64,000 bases of DNA from Benincasa hispida (taxonomy: Eukaryota > Streptophyta > Magnoliopsida > Cucurbitales > Cucurbitaceae), in assembly GCF_009727055.1 (NCBI RefSeq), contig NC_052355.1, positions 7,736,390 to 7,800,389 on the forward strand, given 5' to 3'. The notes below the pieces were generated by a model, which saw only the letters and a list, made by a program, of their open reading frames with translations, made no database searches and was not told where the DNA came from. The translations under genes were made by a program, and so were the position numbers. This document shows positions 24,094-37,115 of the stretch, in pieces; position 1 is the stretch's first letter, and the number at the start of each line of letters is the position of its first letter.

Positions 24094-26304
24094 TGTAACG
24101 TTGGACTTGTACAAGATCATTACTACATGCAAACATAACTCTCAAAACGACTTTCTCATAAATTTTAACTAGAATTAAAAGGATTTTATTAAATAAATAG
24201 CTTTTGTAAAATCTAAATAACTCAAAATCTTTGATCGGGGTCCCCCTGAAATATAAGTCAAAATAAATTTCATGAAGCTTTATAAATAAAATTTCAAATA
24301 ATGGAACTCTAAGTTCAAACATCAAGACTAAAATTTAAAACATGAAAACATGAAAACATGAGCAGAAGCATCTCTCTAGTTCGAATGGCAAAGTTTCGAA
24401 TTCCTTTTGTCATTCACCGATATGTCCTTGCTCTTACCTGGAAATAATAACATAAGAAAGGACATGTACAAAATATTCAGTAAGTAACCCCACTACCGGG
24501 GTCAGACTAAGCATTTATGTCCAATAAATGTAACATTCTAATGGGACTTGTAAACACCTCTACTTATCATGGATGGTCATCTAGTGAATATTTCAACACG
24601 ACCTACCATTGGTGAAATGTACCCACAAACTTGTGGTAAACTTTTGAAGAAGATCACTAACCTCTGGTGAATTTCGAAGGAGACATTGACCTTTGGTGAA
24701 TCACGAAGAAGACACTAACATCTGGTGAATCCCGTAGGAAACACAAACATTTGGTGAAATCTCGAAGGAGATCACTAACCTCTGGTGAAATCCCAAAGGA
24801 GATCACTAACCTCTGGTGAATGTCGAAGGAAACACAAACCTCTGGTGAAATCTCGAAAGAGATCACAAACCTTTGGTGGGCACATGACTATGGGTAGGGG
24901 CAACTATCACTAACATAAATGTCATGCCTCATAAAACAAAATCCCATGCATGAATCATAACATAAAGCTCATACATCCTCATACATGTAAAATAAGATGT
25001 AGTTCATGCTCATACATTCTTATAAAATATCTTATAGAACAAGATCATGCTCATACTTATCACATACTTCAAATAGGACAGTCATATGTTCATATTTCTT
25101 TTCTAATCAGGCATCATGATTCATATAGTCATAGAACCATCAAAATTGTCCTTAATTTTATCGCACGGCACAAAGGTAGCTCTAGAAGTAAGATTACTTA
25201 CCACTTGAGCTAGATAAAACTCTGCAAGCAATCAATCTCCTTCATCTAACTTCTAAGAATGCTTGTTGGAAAAAAAAAAAAAAAACAGAAAAAGAAGTTG
25301 TCTTTCTCAAATAACTAAATATCTTAATCTTCTAAGAGGAATTTTTTTACCAATAAAAGGAGAGTGGGACAGCTAAAAAATGGGAAAATAACATGAATTT
25401 TTCTCTCTAATTGACCTCCATTTTGAATGAGTTTAGAATGAAGTACATGTTTTATATTTATAGAGGAAAAATAATCCTAATTCTAAATTAATTGGGATTC
25501 CATAACTTGAAGTAGTAGATTAATTAAAATAGTAGATAAATTAGATTTTCTTTTTCAATATGACACTTTATCTAATTAAGAAATCTATTTTTTAAAATAT
25601 CAATAATTAAAGTAGTAGATAGAATAGATTTCCTTTTTGAATAACAAATTTTCTCTAATTAGAAAATCCATATTTTAGTTAATTAGAAAATCCATAATCT
25701 AATTAATTTGAGAATCCATATTTTAATTGAATTAGAAATTTCACAATCTAACTAAATTAGAAATCCCATAACCTAATTAACATAAATTAAATCTAAATTT
25801 CTCTTATCAACTACATTTAAATTAATTATCTTCTCTAATTTAGATCCAAACTCCAAAATTAAAGAGGATAAATTTTAAAATAACAATTTCCTATTTTCCT
25901 TCTTAAATTTCAAATTCCTTTTAATTTCCAAAATCCTAATTCTTTTCCTTTTCTTTATTTTATCCAAAATAATCCAAAAATTTTCAAATCTCTTATCAAA
26001 TTAATCTCAAACCAATTAACTTAATTTTGGCTCCAAAACCAAAATTAAAGAAAACATACAATCCAATAGTTGAGATAAATAACATCATTCCAAATATTTA
26101 ATCAATTTAAAATCACACTTTCCCCCAAGTAAATTAATCCAATTTTTCCTTAAATTGAATTAAAATTTTATTTTTTTTATAAATATATTTTTAATTAATT
26201 ATCTTTCCTTCCAAATTAAATTTTTAGCCCCAATTTATCAAAATTATGCCCAAATATTTCAAGATAATTTCATGAAAATTACCAAAAAATTTTGGGATGT
26301 CACA
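24094..26304 (-). repeat. gypsy 3' LTR (2211 bp)
   Basis: On the reverse strand it starts TGTGACATCCC at 26304, right after a purine-rich GAGGAGGGATGAA tract, and ends CAACGTTACA at 24094. It contains the 30-bp minisatellite at 24640-24880. Confidence 0.75.
24640..24880. repeat. minisatellite of about 30 bp in the gypsy LTR
   Basis: Units built on 'cctctggtgaaatc' followed by 'gaaggagatcactaa' repeat about eight times with unit lengths near 30 bases and small changes. The other LTR carries a matching array at 34140-34390. The open frame at 24657-24866 (repeated 'SPEVS' type peptide) is a by-product of the repeat. Confidence 0.8.
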
Positions 26305-27390
26305 TTCATCCCTCCTCATGAAACTTTTGTCCTCGAAATTTTAATCCTGAAAAAGCTCTTGGTACTGGGCTCTTATCTCATCCTCTCGTTCCCATGTTGC
26401 CTCCTCGAGCTGGTGATTTTTCCATTAAACTTTCACCAATACTATCTCCCTATTGCGTAAAGTCTTGACCTCCCTGGCAAAATCCGAACAGGCTTCTCCT
26501 CATATCTTAAGTTCTCATTGAATTATAATGGTTCAAAGTGCACCACATGGGATGGATCTGTCATATACTTCCTCTACATAGAGATATGAAAAACATTGTG
26601 AACTATGGAAAGAGACGGTGGCAATGCCAACCAATAAGCTACAGAGTCAATTCGCTCCAAAACCTCACAAGGCCCAATAAATTGTGGACTTAGTTTTCCC
26701 TTCATATCGAACCTCAAGACACCTTTCATAGATGCTACTTTCAGAAAGACTTTATTACCAATCTCAAATTCTAGATCTTTACGCCTAACATCGGCGTAAC
26801 TTTTCTGTCTACTCTGAGCTATTTGCATGCATGCTCTAATCTTCTGTTTGCCTCATTCGTGGTCTGCACTAACTCAGGTCCTAGCAACTTCCATTTACTT
26901 GCAATTCTTCCATATAGAGCCTCCAAATGGTGCCATGCCAATACTAGTAACTATTATTATAAGAAAACTTCACGAGATGCAAATGGGAGTCCTAACTCCC
27001 GAAAAACTCCCAACCACAAGCACATAACAAATCCTCCAATTTTTTTTGTTCAAATGCTTCATTTGATCATCAGTCTGTGGATGAAAGATTATACTAAATT
27101 ATGAATGGGTATCGAACACCTTCTGGGAGACTCTTCCAAAAATAGATGTGAAGTTTGTGTCACTATTTCTCATAAATAAAACTAGTACCTCAAGATGTGC
27201 GACAACTTCTTCCATAAATAACTATGAAACTTAAGATGCTGAAAATCAACAATACTTTAACACATTTACTCTGAGAGCTTTGAAAATGTCGTGAGCTTAA
27301 GAAAGTCTTATTCACTAAAATCATGTATCTAAACCTATCATACTGTCATGGAAAATCTTTATACATGCAGTGGAGAAACTGGCCATAATA
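26305..27390 (-). pseudogene. gypsy integrase C-terminal region, frameshifted
   Basis: The frame 26828-26574 reads QSRQKSYADVRRKDLEFEIG, then VFLKVASMKGVLRF, then KLSPQFIGPCEVLERI and HNVFHISM, the classic end of plant gypsy integrase with a chromodomain-type tail. Upstream, in shifted frames, the minus strand shows FHPQTDD (about 27085) and, further on, a trace of the 'NFTS.F' integrase core. The frame changes several times and internal stops occur, so it is a pseudogene. It lies directly upstream of the polypurine tract and 3' LTR, as expected. Confidence 0.8.
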
Positions 27391-27435
27391 TATAATGTGT
27401 AATCACAAGATACATAACATAAAAAATCAAGTTAA

Positions 27436-30400
27436 TTGAAAATTGCTTCTACTATGGGAGTATCAATTGTTAAGCCCTCCTTAATAGCTACGTGTATGAG
27501 AATTTACAAAGGTTCGACCTCTGGAATTAAGTCTATGCCTTCTTCTTCCGGCACCAAAAAGTGGAAGAAGAAAGGTGGAAAGGGAAAAGCTAACCCACCA
27601 GTTGCTGCCCAGAAGGGTAAGAAGGCCAATGTTGCAAAGAGAATCTGTTTCCATTGCAACCATGAGGGACACTGGAAAAGGAATTATCCCAAATACTTGG
27701 TAGATAAGAAGAAGGCCAAGTAAGGTAAATATGATTTATTTATTTTGGAGACTTGTTTAGTAGAGATTGGTAATTCAGCTTAGATAATAGATTCAGGCAC
27801 CACTACCATATTTGTTTTTCATTTCAAGAAATTAGTTCCTGGCGGCAACTGAAGATTGGGAGGATGACGATGCATGTTGGAACTGGGCATGTCGTTTCAG
27901 CTGTGGTAGTGAGAGGACTCCAACTTACTTTACAGAATAGATATATTTTATTATAAAATGTATTCTTTGTTCTTGATTTAAAGAGGAACATGATTTCTGT
28001 AAAGTGTTTGATTGAACAATAATATTTTGTACATTTTTCTATGAATAAAATGTTTATTTATAAGAATGGTATAGAACTTTATATTGCAAAATTGGAAGAT
28101 AATCTTTATGTGCTAAGACCATTAGCAACTAAAGCCCTCCTAAATACTAAACTGTTTAAAATTGCGGTAACTCAGAATAAAAGACTTAGAATTTCTCCTA
28201 AAGAAAATGCCCATATTTCGCACCTGAGATTAGGACACATAAATCTCAATAGGATTGAGAGACTTGTCAAGAGTGGACTTCTAAATGAGTTAGACGAAAA
28301 TTCTTTACTTGTATGTGAGTCATGTCTTGAAGGCAAAATGACTAAAAGATCTTTTTACTGGAAAAGGTCATAGAGCCTGAATCTATACATTCAAACCTCT
28401 GTGGTCTGATGAATGTTAAGGCAAGAGAAGGGTTTGAATATTTTATCACTTTTACTGATGATTATTCTAGATATGGGTATGTTTATTTAATGCAACATAA
28501 GTTTGAAGCCCTCGAAAACTTTAAGGAACACAAGGCTGAAGTTGAAAACGCATTAAATAAGACCATTAAAACATTTTGATCTAATCGAGGTGGAGAGTAT
28601 TTGGGTCTAAAATTCAAAGACTAATTGATAGAACATGGAATTGTATCATAACTTTTAGCACGTGGTACACCTCAACAGAATGGTGTATCAGAAAGGAGAA
28701 ATCGAACCCTGTTAGACATGGTTTGGTCTATAATGAGTTATGCTTCCCTACTGGACTCGTTTTGGGGTTATGTAGTACAAATTGCAGCTTATATTTTGAA
28801 CTGTGTTCCGTCCAAAAGTGTTACTGGAACACCATTGAATTATGGAATGGTCATAAATGTAGAAGATCTGAGGTTGTCCATCACATGTGCTTGAAGCAAA
28901 TCCTAAGAAATTAGAACCTTATTCAAAATTGTGCCTATTTTTAGGTTACCCTAAAGGAATAAGAGGTGGTTACTTCTATGATCCTAAGGATAATAAGGTG
29001 TTTGTGTTGAAAAACACTACGATTTTAGAAGAGGACCACATAAGAGAGCATAAACCCTGCAGTAAGATTGTTTTGAGTGAACTTTCCAACTAAACTACTA
29101 ATGTTCAACAAGAGATGTTGAAGAACCCAAGACCTCAACAAGAGTTGTTGAAGTTGGACCATTTAATAGGTCAAATCCACCTCAAGTGTTGAGAGAGCCT
29201 CGACATAGTGGGAAGGTTGCAAACCCACCTGTTTGTATATGAGTTTAATAGAAACCCTAGTTATGGTAGCTGATGAAGATGTTGAGGATCCATTATCTTA
29301 CAAGAAGGAAATGGAGGATGTTGACAAAGATGAGTAGATCAAAGCTACGGATCTCGAAATGGAGTCTATGTACTTCAATTCTGTTTGGGATCATGTAGAT
29401 AACCTGATGGTGTTAAACCTATAGATTGCAAGTGGGTCTATAAGATAAAATAGGGTGCTGATACAATGGTGCAAACCTTCACAACTAGACTTGTGGCAAA
29501 GGGTTATACCCAAGTTGAGGGAGTCGACTATAAGGATACTTTTTCACATGTTGCCATGTTGAAGTCTATCTGGATCCTCCTGCCCATTGCCTCATATTAT
29601 GACTATGAGATTTGGCAAATTGGCGTCAAGACTACCTTTCTGAATGACAATCTTGAGGAGACCATTTATATGGAGCAGCCTAAGGGATTCATAACCCAAG
29701 GTAAAGAGCAAAAGGTTTGCAAGCTTAATTGGTCCATTTATGGATTGAAACAAACTTCTCGATATTGGAATATAAGATTTGATACTGCGATCAAGATGAC
29801 TTTGATCAAAATGTTGATGAATCTTATATATACAAGAGAATCATCAATAGTTCAGTAGCTTTTCTAGTGTTATATATAGATGATATCCTACTCATTGGGA
29901 ATGATGTAAGTCTACTGACTGAAATTAAGAATTGGCTAGCGACCCAATTCAAATGAAAGATTTAGAAGATGCATAGGTTTTTCTAGGTATTTAGATCTCT
30001 AGAGATCGAAAGAAAAGAATGCTAGCCCTGTCTCAAGTATTGTACATTGATAAGATGCTTGTCAAGTTTTTGATGCAGAACTCTAAGAGAAGTTTACTCC
30101 CTTTTAGGCATGCAGTTATATTTTCTAAGAAACAGTGTCTTAAGACACCTAAAAAAGTTGAGGAAATGAGACGGATCCTCTATGCATCGGTTGTTGGTAG
30201 CCTGATGTATGTAATGTTATGTAATAGACCTGACATCTGCTATGCATTGGGGATAGTCAGTGGATATCAGTCAAATCCAGGATTCGATTACTAGACCGCC
30301 AATAAAAACATCATCAAGTATCTACAGAGAACGATGAACTACATGCTCGTGTATAGTGAAAAGGATATGATCCTTATAAGATACACGAACTTTGATCTCC

Positions 30401-30840
30401 AGAGTGATAAGGATTCTGGGAAATCTACATAATGATCAGTGTTCACTCTTAACGGAGAAGCAGTAGTTTGAAGGAGCACCAAGTAGGGGTTCATTTTGGC
30501 TCCACTATGGAGGTTGAGTACGTAGCAGCTTGTGAAGTTGCTAAGGAAGCTGTGTGGCTCAAGGAAATTCCTGACAGATCTAGAAGTAGTTCTAGACATG
30601 TTAAAGCCCATCACCCTTTATTGTGATAATAGTAGTGCTGTGGCTAATTCCCAAGAGCCTAGGAGTCATAAGCACGGAAAACACATAGAGTAGAAGTATC
30701 ATCTCATTCGAGAGATTGTGCATCGAGGGGACGTCATTGTGATGTAGATAGCTTCGGAGCGCAACATTGCTGATCCATTTACAAAGACCCTCGCAACTAA
30801 GGTGTTTGAGGGTCACTTACAGAATATGGGTCTATAAGAC
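27436..30840 (+). pseudogene. copia gag-pol polyprotein, disrupted
   Basis: The frame 27436-27723 holds a lysine-rich stretch and a knuckle-like CFHCNHEGHWKRNYP in which the last Cys of CCHC is lost. The protease has IDSGTTT at about 27785 after a stop. 28041-28373 carries HLRLGHINLNRIERLV and CESCLEGKMTKRSF (pre-integrase zinc region). Integrase shows TDDYSRYGYVYL at about 28455 and NGVSERRNRTLLDMV at about 28680. RT at 29466-29858 has RLVAKGYTQVEGVDYKDTFS and WSIYGLKQTSRYW. RNase H follows to about 30840. The YVDD site reads as 'YIDDILLIGND' (about 29873) in a separate frame. Several stops and frame shifts make it inactive. It is a close relative of the pol at 17233-21240. Confidence 0.85.
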
Positions 30841-30979
30841 AAGCCATATTTAGTCTAAGGCAAGTGGAAGATTTTGTACTGGGCGCATATTTGGCCATAA
30901 TTTATTGTTTTATGTGTACTTTTATATCAGTACGACTTTTACGATGTACATCCCACTTGCTTTAGGACAAGTGGGAGAT

Positions 30980-32871
30980 TGTTGGGGTTGATACCCTAAA
31001 TCTCGTGGATCCTGTAGTTTTTAATTATAATATACAAAAATTTTATTTATTTAATAAAATATGAGATGCTTTATTCAATATTTAGTAGCATTAACCCATA
31101 AACGAATAAACTAACATCCGAGGTTATCATATATAGCTTAAACATGTATGTAGAGACATATGGGTTGATCATGATTAAGTGATAACCCAAATGGTCTGTA
31201 GTAAATGGATAAGGTTGGGTACCTTATCCTGGTGATACTACGAATATGACATGCTTTATAGATGTTATAATTGTTGTAAAGTGCTACAAATGATCCGATC
31301 CTGATCATTCATGTAGAGACATGTGAGTGGGGATATTCTATACAAAGGAGTTTTTATAGGAATCGACCACGAAATGACTAGTCTCATTATATAACGCCGT
31401 TCATAATAGGGACTTACATTTCACCAGGATAACCATAGGTGACATGACCTGAATCCTAAGTGAGGTTTGAACTCCTGCCTATGAAGGCAATCCTTTGATT
31501 TGTATGGGTTGTGGCCAAATCGCCGACTCAATAAGCCTACTATTTTGGGGATTTGTCTAATTGGGGAGCTGAGAACACAACTACACAAGATGGAATTCAC
31601 TCATTCCCTAACATCTGGGTAAGTAGATAAATTGCTCCTTTAAGGGCCGATTCCAGGGCTTGAACATGTGGCGTTACACCCTCTCTTGGCCCGATAGGGG
31701 TTTGGTCATAGTTGGACTATGAATTATTATTCATTAGAGGGATCAGTGATACTTTAGGAGTTAGATGTAACTACAAGGGCAAAATAGTAATTTTGGCCTA
31801 ACTATACTTGTGAGCAGTTTGTGGGTTATCTCACCGTTGATTGCTCATATACAATGGACACATAATTATATCTGTAGTACAAAGAGTGTAGCTATCAGTC
31901 TTTAGTGGAGTGACCGACAGTTAATGGATGTTGGGTAATTTAATTAAAGAGTTTAATTAATTATCTAAGTACCATGAGAGTTTCAATCTACAAGTTAATA
32001 AGGTCCCCTCTATAGCTCAACCGGGATTATTGAGAATTAATTTTGGATTAATTTTAATTTTTTAAAATAATTGAGGGAATTAATTATATGTGATATAATT
32101 AATATAATATATTTAATACATTATAATATAAAATTTATTTGAGAGGAAATAAATATTTGAATATGATTCAAATATTAATTATATGGATCAGATTCATATA
32201 ATTTAGTATAAATGTGATTTATATTAAATACTATAAATTAATGAGAGAATTAAAAACTATAGGTTATATTGTATTTGATACAATATAAAAATTATAGGTT
32301 ACATGTTATATTTTTTTTAATATAATGTATAATTATGTATATATGTATAATAAGTTAGTTATTATATATATATATATATTATCTAAATTAAATTATTTAA
32401 TTAATTTTAATTTAATTTTGAAATTGAAAGGGAGGCAACTAACTTCCTTACTCATGAATCTCCCAGTTTTTTACATGGTGGGGGTTACAGTTTTGAGAGA
32501 GTCTTCATCTTCTTCACATTGGCTTATCTTTTGTAATTTGTTCTCTCTAAAAAAATTCCCTTTCTCTCAAACTCTCCCAAAATTTTGCAAAGCCCACACC
32601 TCTTACATATTCGCACCATACCCTAGGAAAAATACAGAAGATTACCTCTTGATGGTGGCCATTCTATTTTATTAATCGTGATCAATTTGGAGAAGAAGAT
32701 TTGTGATTTTCAAAGGTATAAATTTCTTCTTTCATCTTTATTTTATGCATGTTGTAAATTTTTCCAATTAATACATAATTTTCTGTTTGGTTTTGTAAAT
32801 TTCATTGTTGTGTAAAGAATTGAAAATTGGGTCGATCCCAGCTTTCGCTATAGAACTTCATAATTCCTTCA
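30980..32871 (+). repeat. copia 3' LTR (1892 bp)
   Basis: It begins TGTTGGGGTTGATACCC right after the polypurine tract and ends ATTCCTTCA. Its opening matches the LTRs at 34491 (+), 48850 (-), 54851 (-) and 62878 (-), so one large LTR family is seeded across the window. A TA run lies at 32365-32380. Confidence 0.75.
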
Positions 32872-33580
32872 GTAATATGTCTCCCCTTTCAAGCATGTAC
32901 TCAAGAAATCCAAAACATAGTACTTTACCTAGTCCATCAATTTCCTAGTATTACCAAAGCGATCATGTCCTATCAATCCTTTTGAAATTTCTCTTGAAAC
33001 GTTTGGTTTAATATCTCAAAACCTCTAAAAAATGTATAGTCTCTTCTTCTTCTCTTTCTTATCCACAAAACAAATTTTAACCTTATACTTGAGTACATGC
33101 CTTGTGAATGAATATATTTATACTACTACCGATTTTATTACCTATTACAAAGTATAATACTAGTCCTTAATGAATTATTGTCGATAATTTTATTCATTGG
33201 CTTAAACATATTTATACTTTTATTCGTAAATTGTCATAAGTTTATATAGTTTCATCAACCTTTAAGTTCTCTGAACTGAAGTATATATTTGTTCCTCTAT
33301 AGCAGTTTTTCCAAGAGATAAGCTAGTGTCAAGTAACCTCATAATTTTTTTATTTTTTAACTTCGTACCTGAATAATCAACTTATAATAACTTCTATCGA
33401 GTCACTAACTTAGCATTAGAACATAACTGGTGCATTTAAACTAAACAAATATTTTAATGCATAACTATCATAAAACTTTTAATTGATAAGACATACCTGG
33501 CGATGACGAAGGATTCGTTATAGGTTCATAGAGACATTCTAGACTTACATTATAAGTCAGTCTACAGAATCCAAAACATT
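32872..33580 (-). other. remnant of the gypsy internal leader
   Basis: No protein motif was seen. The part next to the primer-binding site (33480-33580) is where the 5' untranslated leader of the minus-strand gypsy element should be. Confidence 0.4.
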
Positions 33581-33592
33581 GGCTCTGATACC
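33581..33592 (-). other. tRNA-iMet primer-binding site of the gypsy element
   Basis: The reverse strand reads GGTATCAGAGCC three bases inside the LTR end (...ATCATTACA). It corresponds to TGGTATCAGAGC with the first base changed, and it sets the minus orientation of the element. Confidence 0.7.
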
Positions 33593-34490
33593 TAATGTAA
33601 TGATCCGACCTCTTGAGACTTATACTAGGTTGTTACTACATGCAAGCATAAGTCTCAAAACGACTCTTTTATAAATTTTAACTAAAATCAAAAGAATTTT
33701 ATTAAATAAATAGTTTTTGTAAAATCTAAATAACTGAAAATTTTCTATCGGAGTCCCCCTGAAATATAAGTCCAAAATAAATTTTATGAAGGTTTATAAA
33801 TAAAATTTCAAACAATGGAACTCTAAGTTCAAACATCAAGACTGAAATTTAAAACATTAAAACATGAAAACATGAGTGAAAATATCTCTCTAGTCCTAGT
33901 GGCACGGTCACGAATTCCTTCTGTCATTCGCTGGTATATCCTTGTTCTTACTTGAAGATAATAACATAAGAAATAATGAGTACAAAATATTTAGTAAGTA
34001 ACCCCACTATCGAGGTCAGGCTAAGCATTTATGTCTAATAAATGCAACATTCTAATGGGACATGTAAAAACCTCTAATTATTGTGAATGACCATCTAGTG
34101 AATAATTTAATATGGCCTACCATCAGTGAGATGTACCCATAAATATCTGGTGAGATGTACCCATAAATATCTGGTGAAATTCAGTAGGAAACACAAACCT
34201 CTGATGAAATCTCGAAGGAGATTACTAACCTCTGGTGAAATCACGAAGGAGATCACTAACCTCTAGTGAATCCTAAAGGAAATACAAACCTCTGGTGAAA
34301 GTCCAAAGGAGATCATTATCCTCTAGTGAATCCCAAAAGAAACACAAAACTCTAGTGAAATCCAAAGGAGATCACAAACCTCTGGTGAGTACATGACTAC
34401 GTGTAGCGGCAACTATCATTAACATAAATGTCATATATCATAAAACAAAGTCCCATGCATGAATCATAATATAAAGCTCATACATCCTCA

Positions 34491-36380
34491 TGTTGGAGTT
34501 GATTGCCCTAAAGTCTCGTGTCCTGTAGTTTGTAAACAGTTTGTACGAACGCTTGTGTTGTTAATATATGATATTTACTTCGCATCTTTTATTTTGCTCA
34601 GTTGCTTGTTTTATTTGCTTTACCACAAACCAATAAGCATAAAATCCTTGGTTATTAGTATGTGACTGAAGCATGTATGTGGAGACATACAAGTGGATCA
34701 TGTCTTGAGTGATAACCAAAATGGTCGGTAGTATATGGATATAGGAGGGAAACCTTATCCTGGTAACGCAACGGATGCGGTCCGCTTTGTGGAATGATCA
34801 CTAAGTGTTGTAACTTGTCACAGATGGTCTGATCCTAATCATTCGTGTTGAGGACATGCGAGCGGGGGCGTTCTATACAAAGAGTTTGTATAAGACCTGA
34901 CCACGAAGTGTTAACGTCTTGTTATATAACACCATTCATGACAGAGACTTCACTTCACTAGGATGACCATACGTAACATGACCTCAATCCTGAGTGAGTT
35001 GGGAACTCCTGCCATTGAGGGCGGTCCTTTGATTTGTATGAGTGCGAGTTGCCAATTCGCCGATTCAAACCTACCATTTTGGGGATTCGTCTGATTTGGG
35101 AGCTGGGAACTTAGCTACACAAGATGGAATTCACTCCTTCCTTGAGGCAGGGGTAAGTAGATAGATAGCTCAGAACTGATTCCGAGGCTTGAACGATGTG
35201 GTGCCACACACCTTCTCTTGGCCTGAGAGATGTTCACACATAGTGGATATGTTGTATTGTTCATTAGAGAAATCAGTGGTACTTAAGAAGTGAGATGTAA
35301 CTACAGGGGCATAACGGTAATTTTGGCTCAGCTTTACTTACGAGCATCTGTGAAGGGTCATTGTACTCATCATTGGTTATATCCGATGGACACAGAAATA
35401 TATCTGTGGTAATAAAGAGTTCAATTGTTGGTCTTTAGTGGAATGCTTGACAATTAACGGATGGTGGATCTCGTGGCTAAAGAGTTTAGTAAGCTATTCA
35501 CGGACCATTGGAGCTTCGAGCCACAGGTTCATTAGGTCCCCTGGGTAGCTTGGATAAATCAAAAACCAGTATTTGGGTTAATTTGAAATGTTCAAATTGA
35601 CAAGAGAAGTTCGATTATATATGATATAATTGGACTGGTTAATTATATATGATATAATTGGCTAAATGTATGAGATACATTATTTTGAGGAAATTTTAGA
35701 TATAAATATGATTTATATCAAGTAAAGGACATAATAGATATGTGATATCAAACTATAGGATAAAAATATAATATGATTATATTTATTAATTAATTAGTTG
35801 GTTAATTATATGATAATTAATCCAAATTTCACGTTCGGATGTGGGTAGTGGGGCAACATCAGTTATTGTAACTAATGAGTTAAAATGAAAATGGTTTTCA
35901 TTTTGAATGGCCCCGAGTTCAATCGTCCAAAGAGAAAAAGAGAGCGCGCGTTTGAGAATTCTAAACGATCGCTTACGTAAAACAAGAGCCTATACGATAG
36001 TCCTCATGCCTAAATGATTGTCTACCTTGCGCCTCAACGATCACGCACAGTCGACTACACGATCGCATAGCTTCTCTAAATGATCGTATAGTGTGCCGAT
36101 TTAGCTAAACGATTGTATATCCTTTCCTAAAAGATCATTCAACAAATCCTACACGATCGTGTAGCTGCTCCTAAATGATAAGCATTTTTTTTATGCGATA
36201 GCGTCTTTCTCCCTCCCACTTGCTTATCGCCTATACGATTCGTGTTTCCTCCTTCCTCTATCAAATTCACCAAAGCCCACCCTTTGAGTTTTCACTCCGA
36301 GAATACCCGGGGCTCTTTAGTGTTGGTGTCATCCCTGTGGCATTCATGTTCGTGCGTTGTTCGTGCTGCTGCTGTTGATA
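34491..36380 (+). mobile_element. 3'-truncated copia LTR nested in the gypsy LTR
   Basis: It starts TGTTGGAGTTGATTGCC, the family opening, and follows the family sequence to about 36370, including the CGATCG cluster at 35960-36240. By comparison with 46729-48850 the last 280 bases or so of the LTR are missing. No internal element sequence follows, so it was a solo LTR or a broken copy before the deletion. Confidence 0.7.
35960..36240. repeat. degenerate CGATCGTTTAG motif cluster (copy 1)
   Basis: Motifs such as 'ctaaacgatcg', 'ctacacgatcgcatag', 'ctaaatgatcgtatag' and 'ctacacgatcgtgtag' recur every 20-45 bases, many of them palindromic around CGATCG. Matching clusters lie in the same part of the LTRs at 47160-47400 and 53270-53510. 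Confidence 0.7.
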
Positions 36381-37115
36381 ATATTTATAGAGGAAAAATA
36401 ATCCTAATCCTAGATTATTTGGGATACCATAACTTGAAATAGTAGATCAATTAATTTAGTAGACAAATTAGATTTTCTTTTTGAATATGATACTTTATCT
36501 AATTAGGAAATCTGTTTTTTTAAAAATCAATAACTAAAGTGGTAGATAGATTAGATTTTCTTTTTGAATAAGACATTTTCTCTAATTAGGAAATCCATAT
36601 TTTAATTAATTAGAAAATTTATAATCTCATTAATTTGAGTATCCATATTTTAATTGAATTGAAAATTTCACAATCTAAGTAAATTAGAAATTCCATAACC
36701 TAATTAATATAAATTAAATCCAAATTTCTCTTATCAACTCAATTTAAATTAATTATCTTCTCTAATTTGGATCAAAACTCCAAATTTAAAGAGAATAAAG
36801 TTTAAAACCACAATTTCCCATTTTCTTTCTTAAATTTCAAATTCCTTTTAATTTTCAAAATCCTAAGTCTTTTCCTTTTCTTTATTTCAAATCTTTATCC
36901 AAAATAATCCAAAAATTCCAAATCTCTTATCAAATTAATCTTGAACCAATTAACTTAACTTTTGCTCCAAAACCATAATTAGAGAGAACACAGAATCCAA
37001 TAGTTGAGATGAATTACATCTTTCTAAATATTTAATCAATTTAAAATCAGACTTTGAATTAAAATTCTAATTTTTTTTAATTATCCTATCTTCCAAATTA
37101 AACTTTTATCCCCAA

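Larger units (their letters stand above)
27400..32871 (+). mobile_element. 5'-truncated Ty1/copia remnant with 3' LTR
   Basis: The plus strand carries gag knuckle, protease, pre-integrase, integrase, RT and RNase H in order (27436-30840), a polypurine tract (AAGTGGGAGAT, 30969-30979) and a 3' LTR at 30980-32871. No 5' LTR is present; the left border at about 27400 abuts gypsy integrase. It sits inside the gypsy element and is broken by stops and frameshifts throughout. Confidence 0.8.
24094..37115 (-). mobile_element. Ty3/gypsy retrotransposon remnant, minus strand, with both LTRs and nested copia sequences
   Basis: The 3' LTR is 24094-26304. Next come a polypurine tract and the integrase C-terminus (to about 27390). 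After a block of unrelated copia sequence (27400-32871) come leader DNA and an iMet primer-binding site (33581-33592), then the 5' LTR 33596-37115. The two LTRs align over long stretches (for example 'tttatagaggaaaaataatcc' at about 25460 and 36385). Gag, protease, RT and RNase H are missing. The outer end of the 5' LTR lacks about the last 75 bases, so no target duplication can be checked; the left flank is GAAAT. Confidence 0.75.
33596..37115 (-). repeat. gypsy 5' LTR interrupted by a copia LTR
   Basis: 33596-34490 and 36381-37115 align to the left LTR (24094-24981 and 25454 to about 26230). Between them sits a copia LTR fragment. The 472 bases matching 24982-25453 are missing, and the right end stops at about 37115, short of the terminal TGTGACATCCC. 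It contains the same 30-bp minisatellite at 34140-34390. Confidence 0.7.

Noticed and set aside
24640..24880. regular 30-bp repeats that could suggest a CRISPR array
   Set aside because: The whole unit repeats, with no variable spacers, it lies in an LTR of a plant genome and is found again in the other LTR.
32325..32675. 116-codon plus-strand frame
   Set aside because: It lies in the copia LTR 30980-32871 and starts in an AT-rich low-complexity run.
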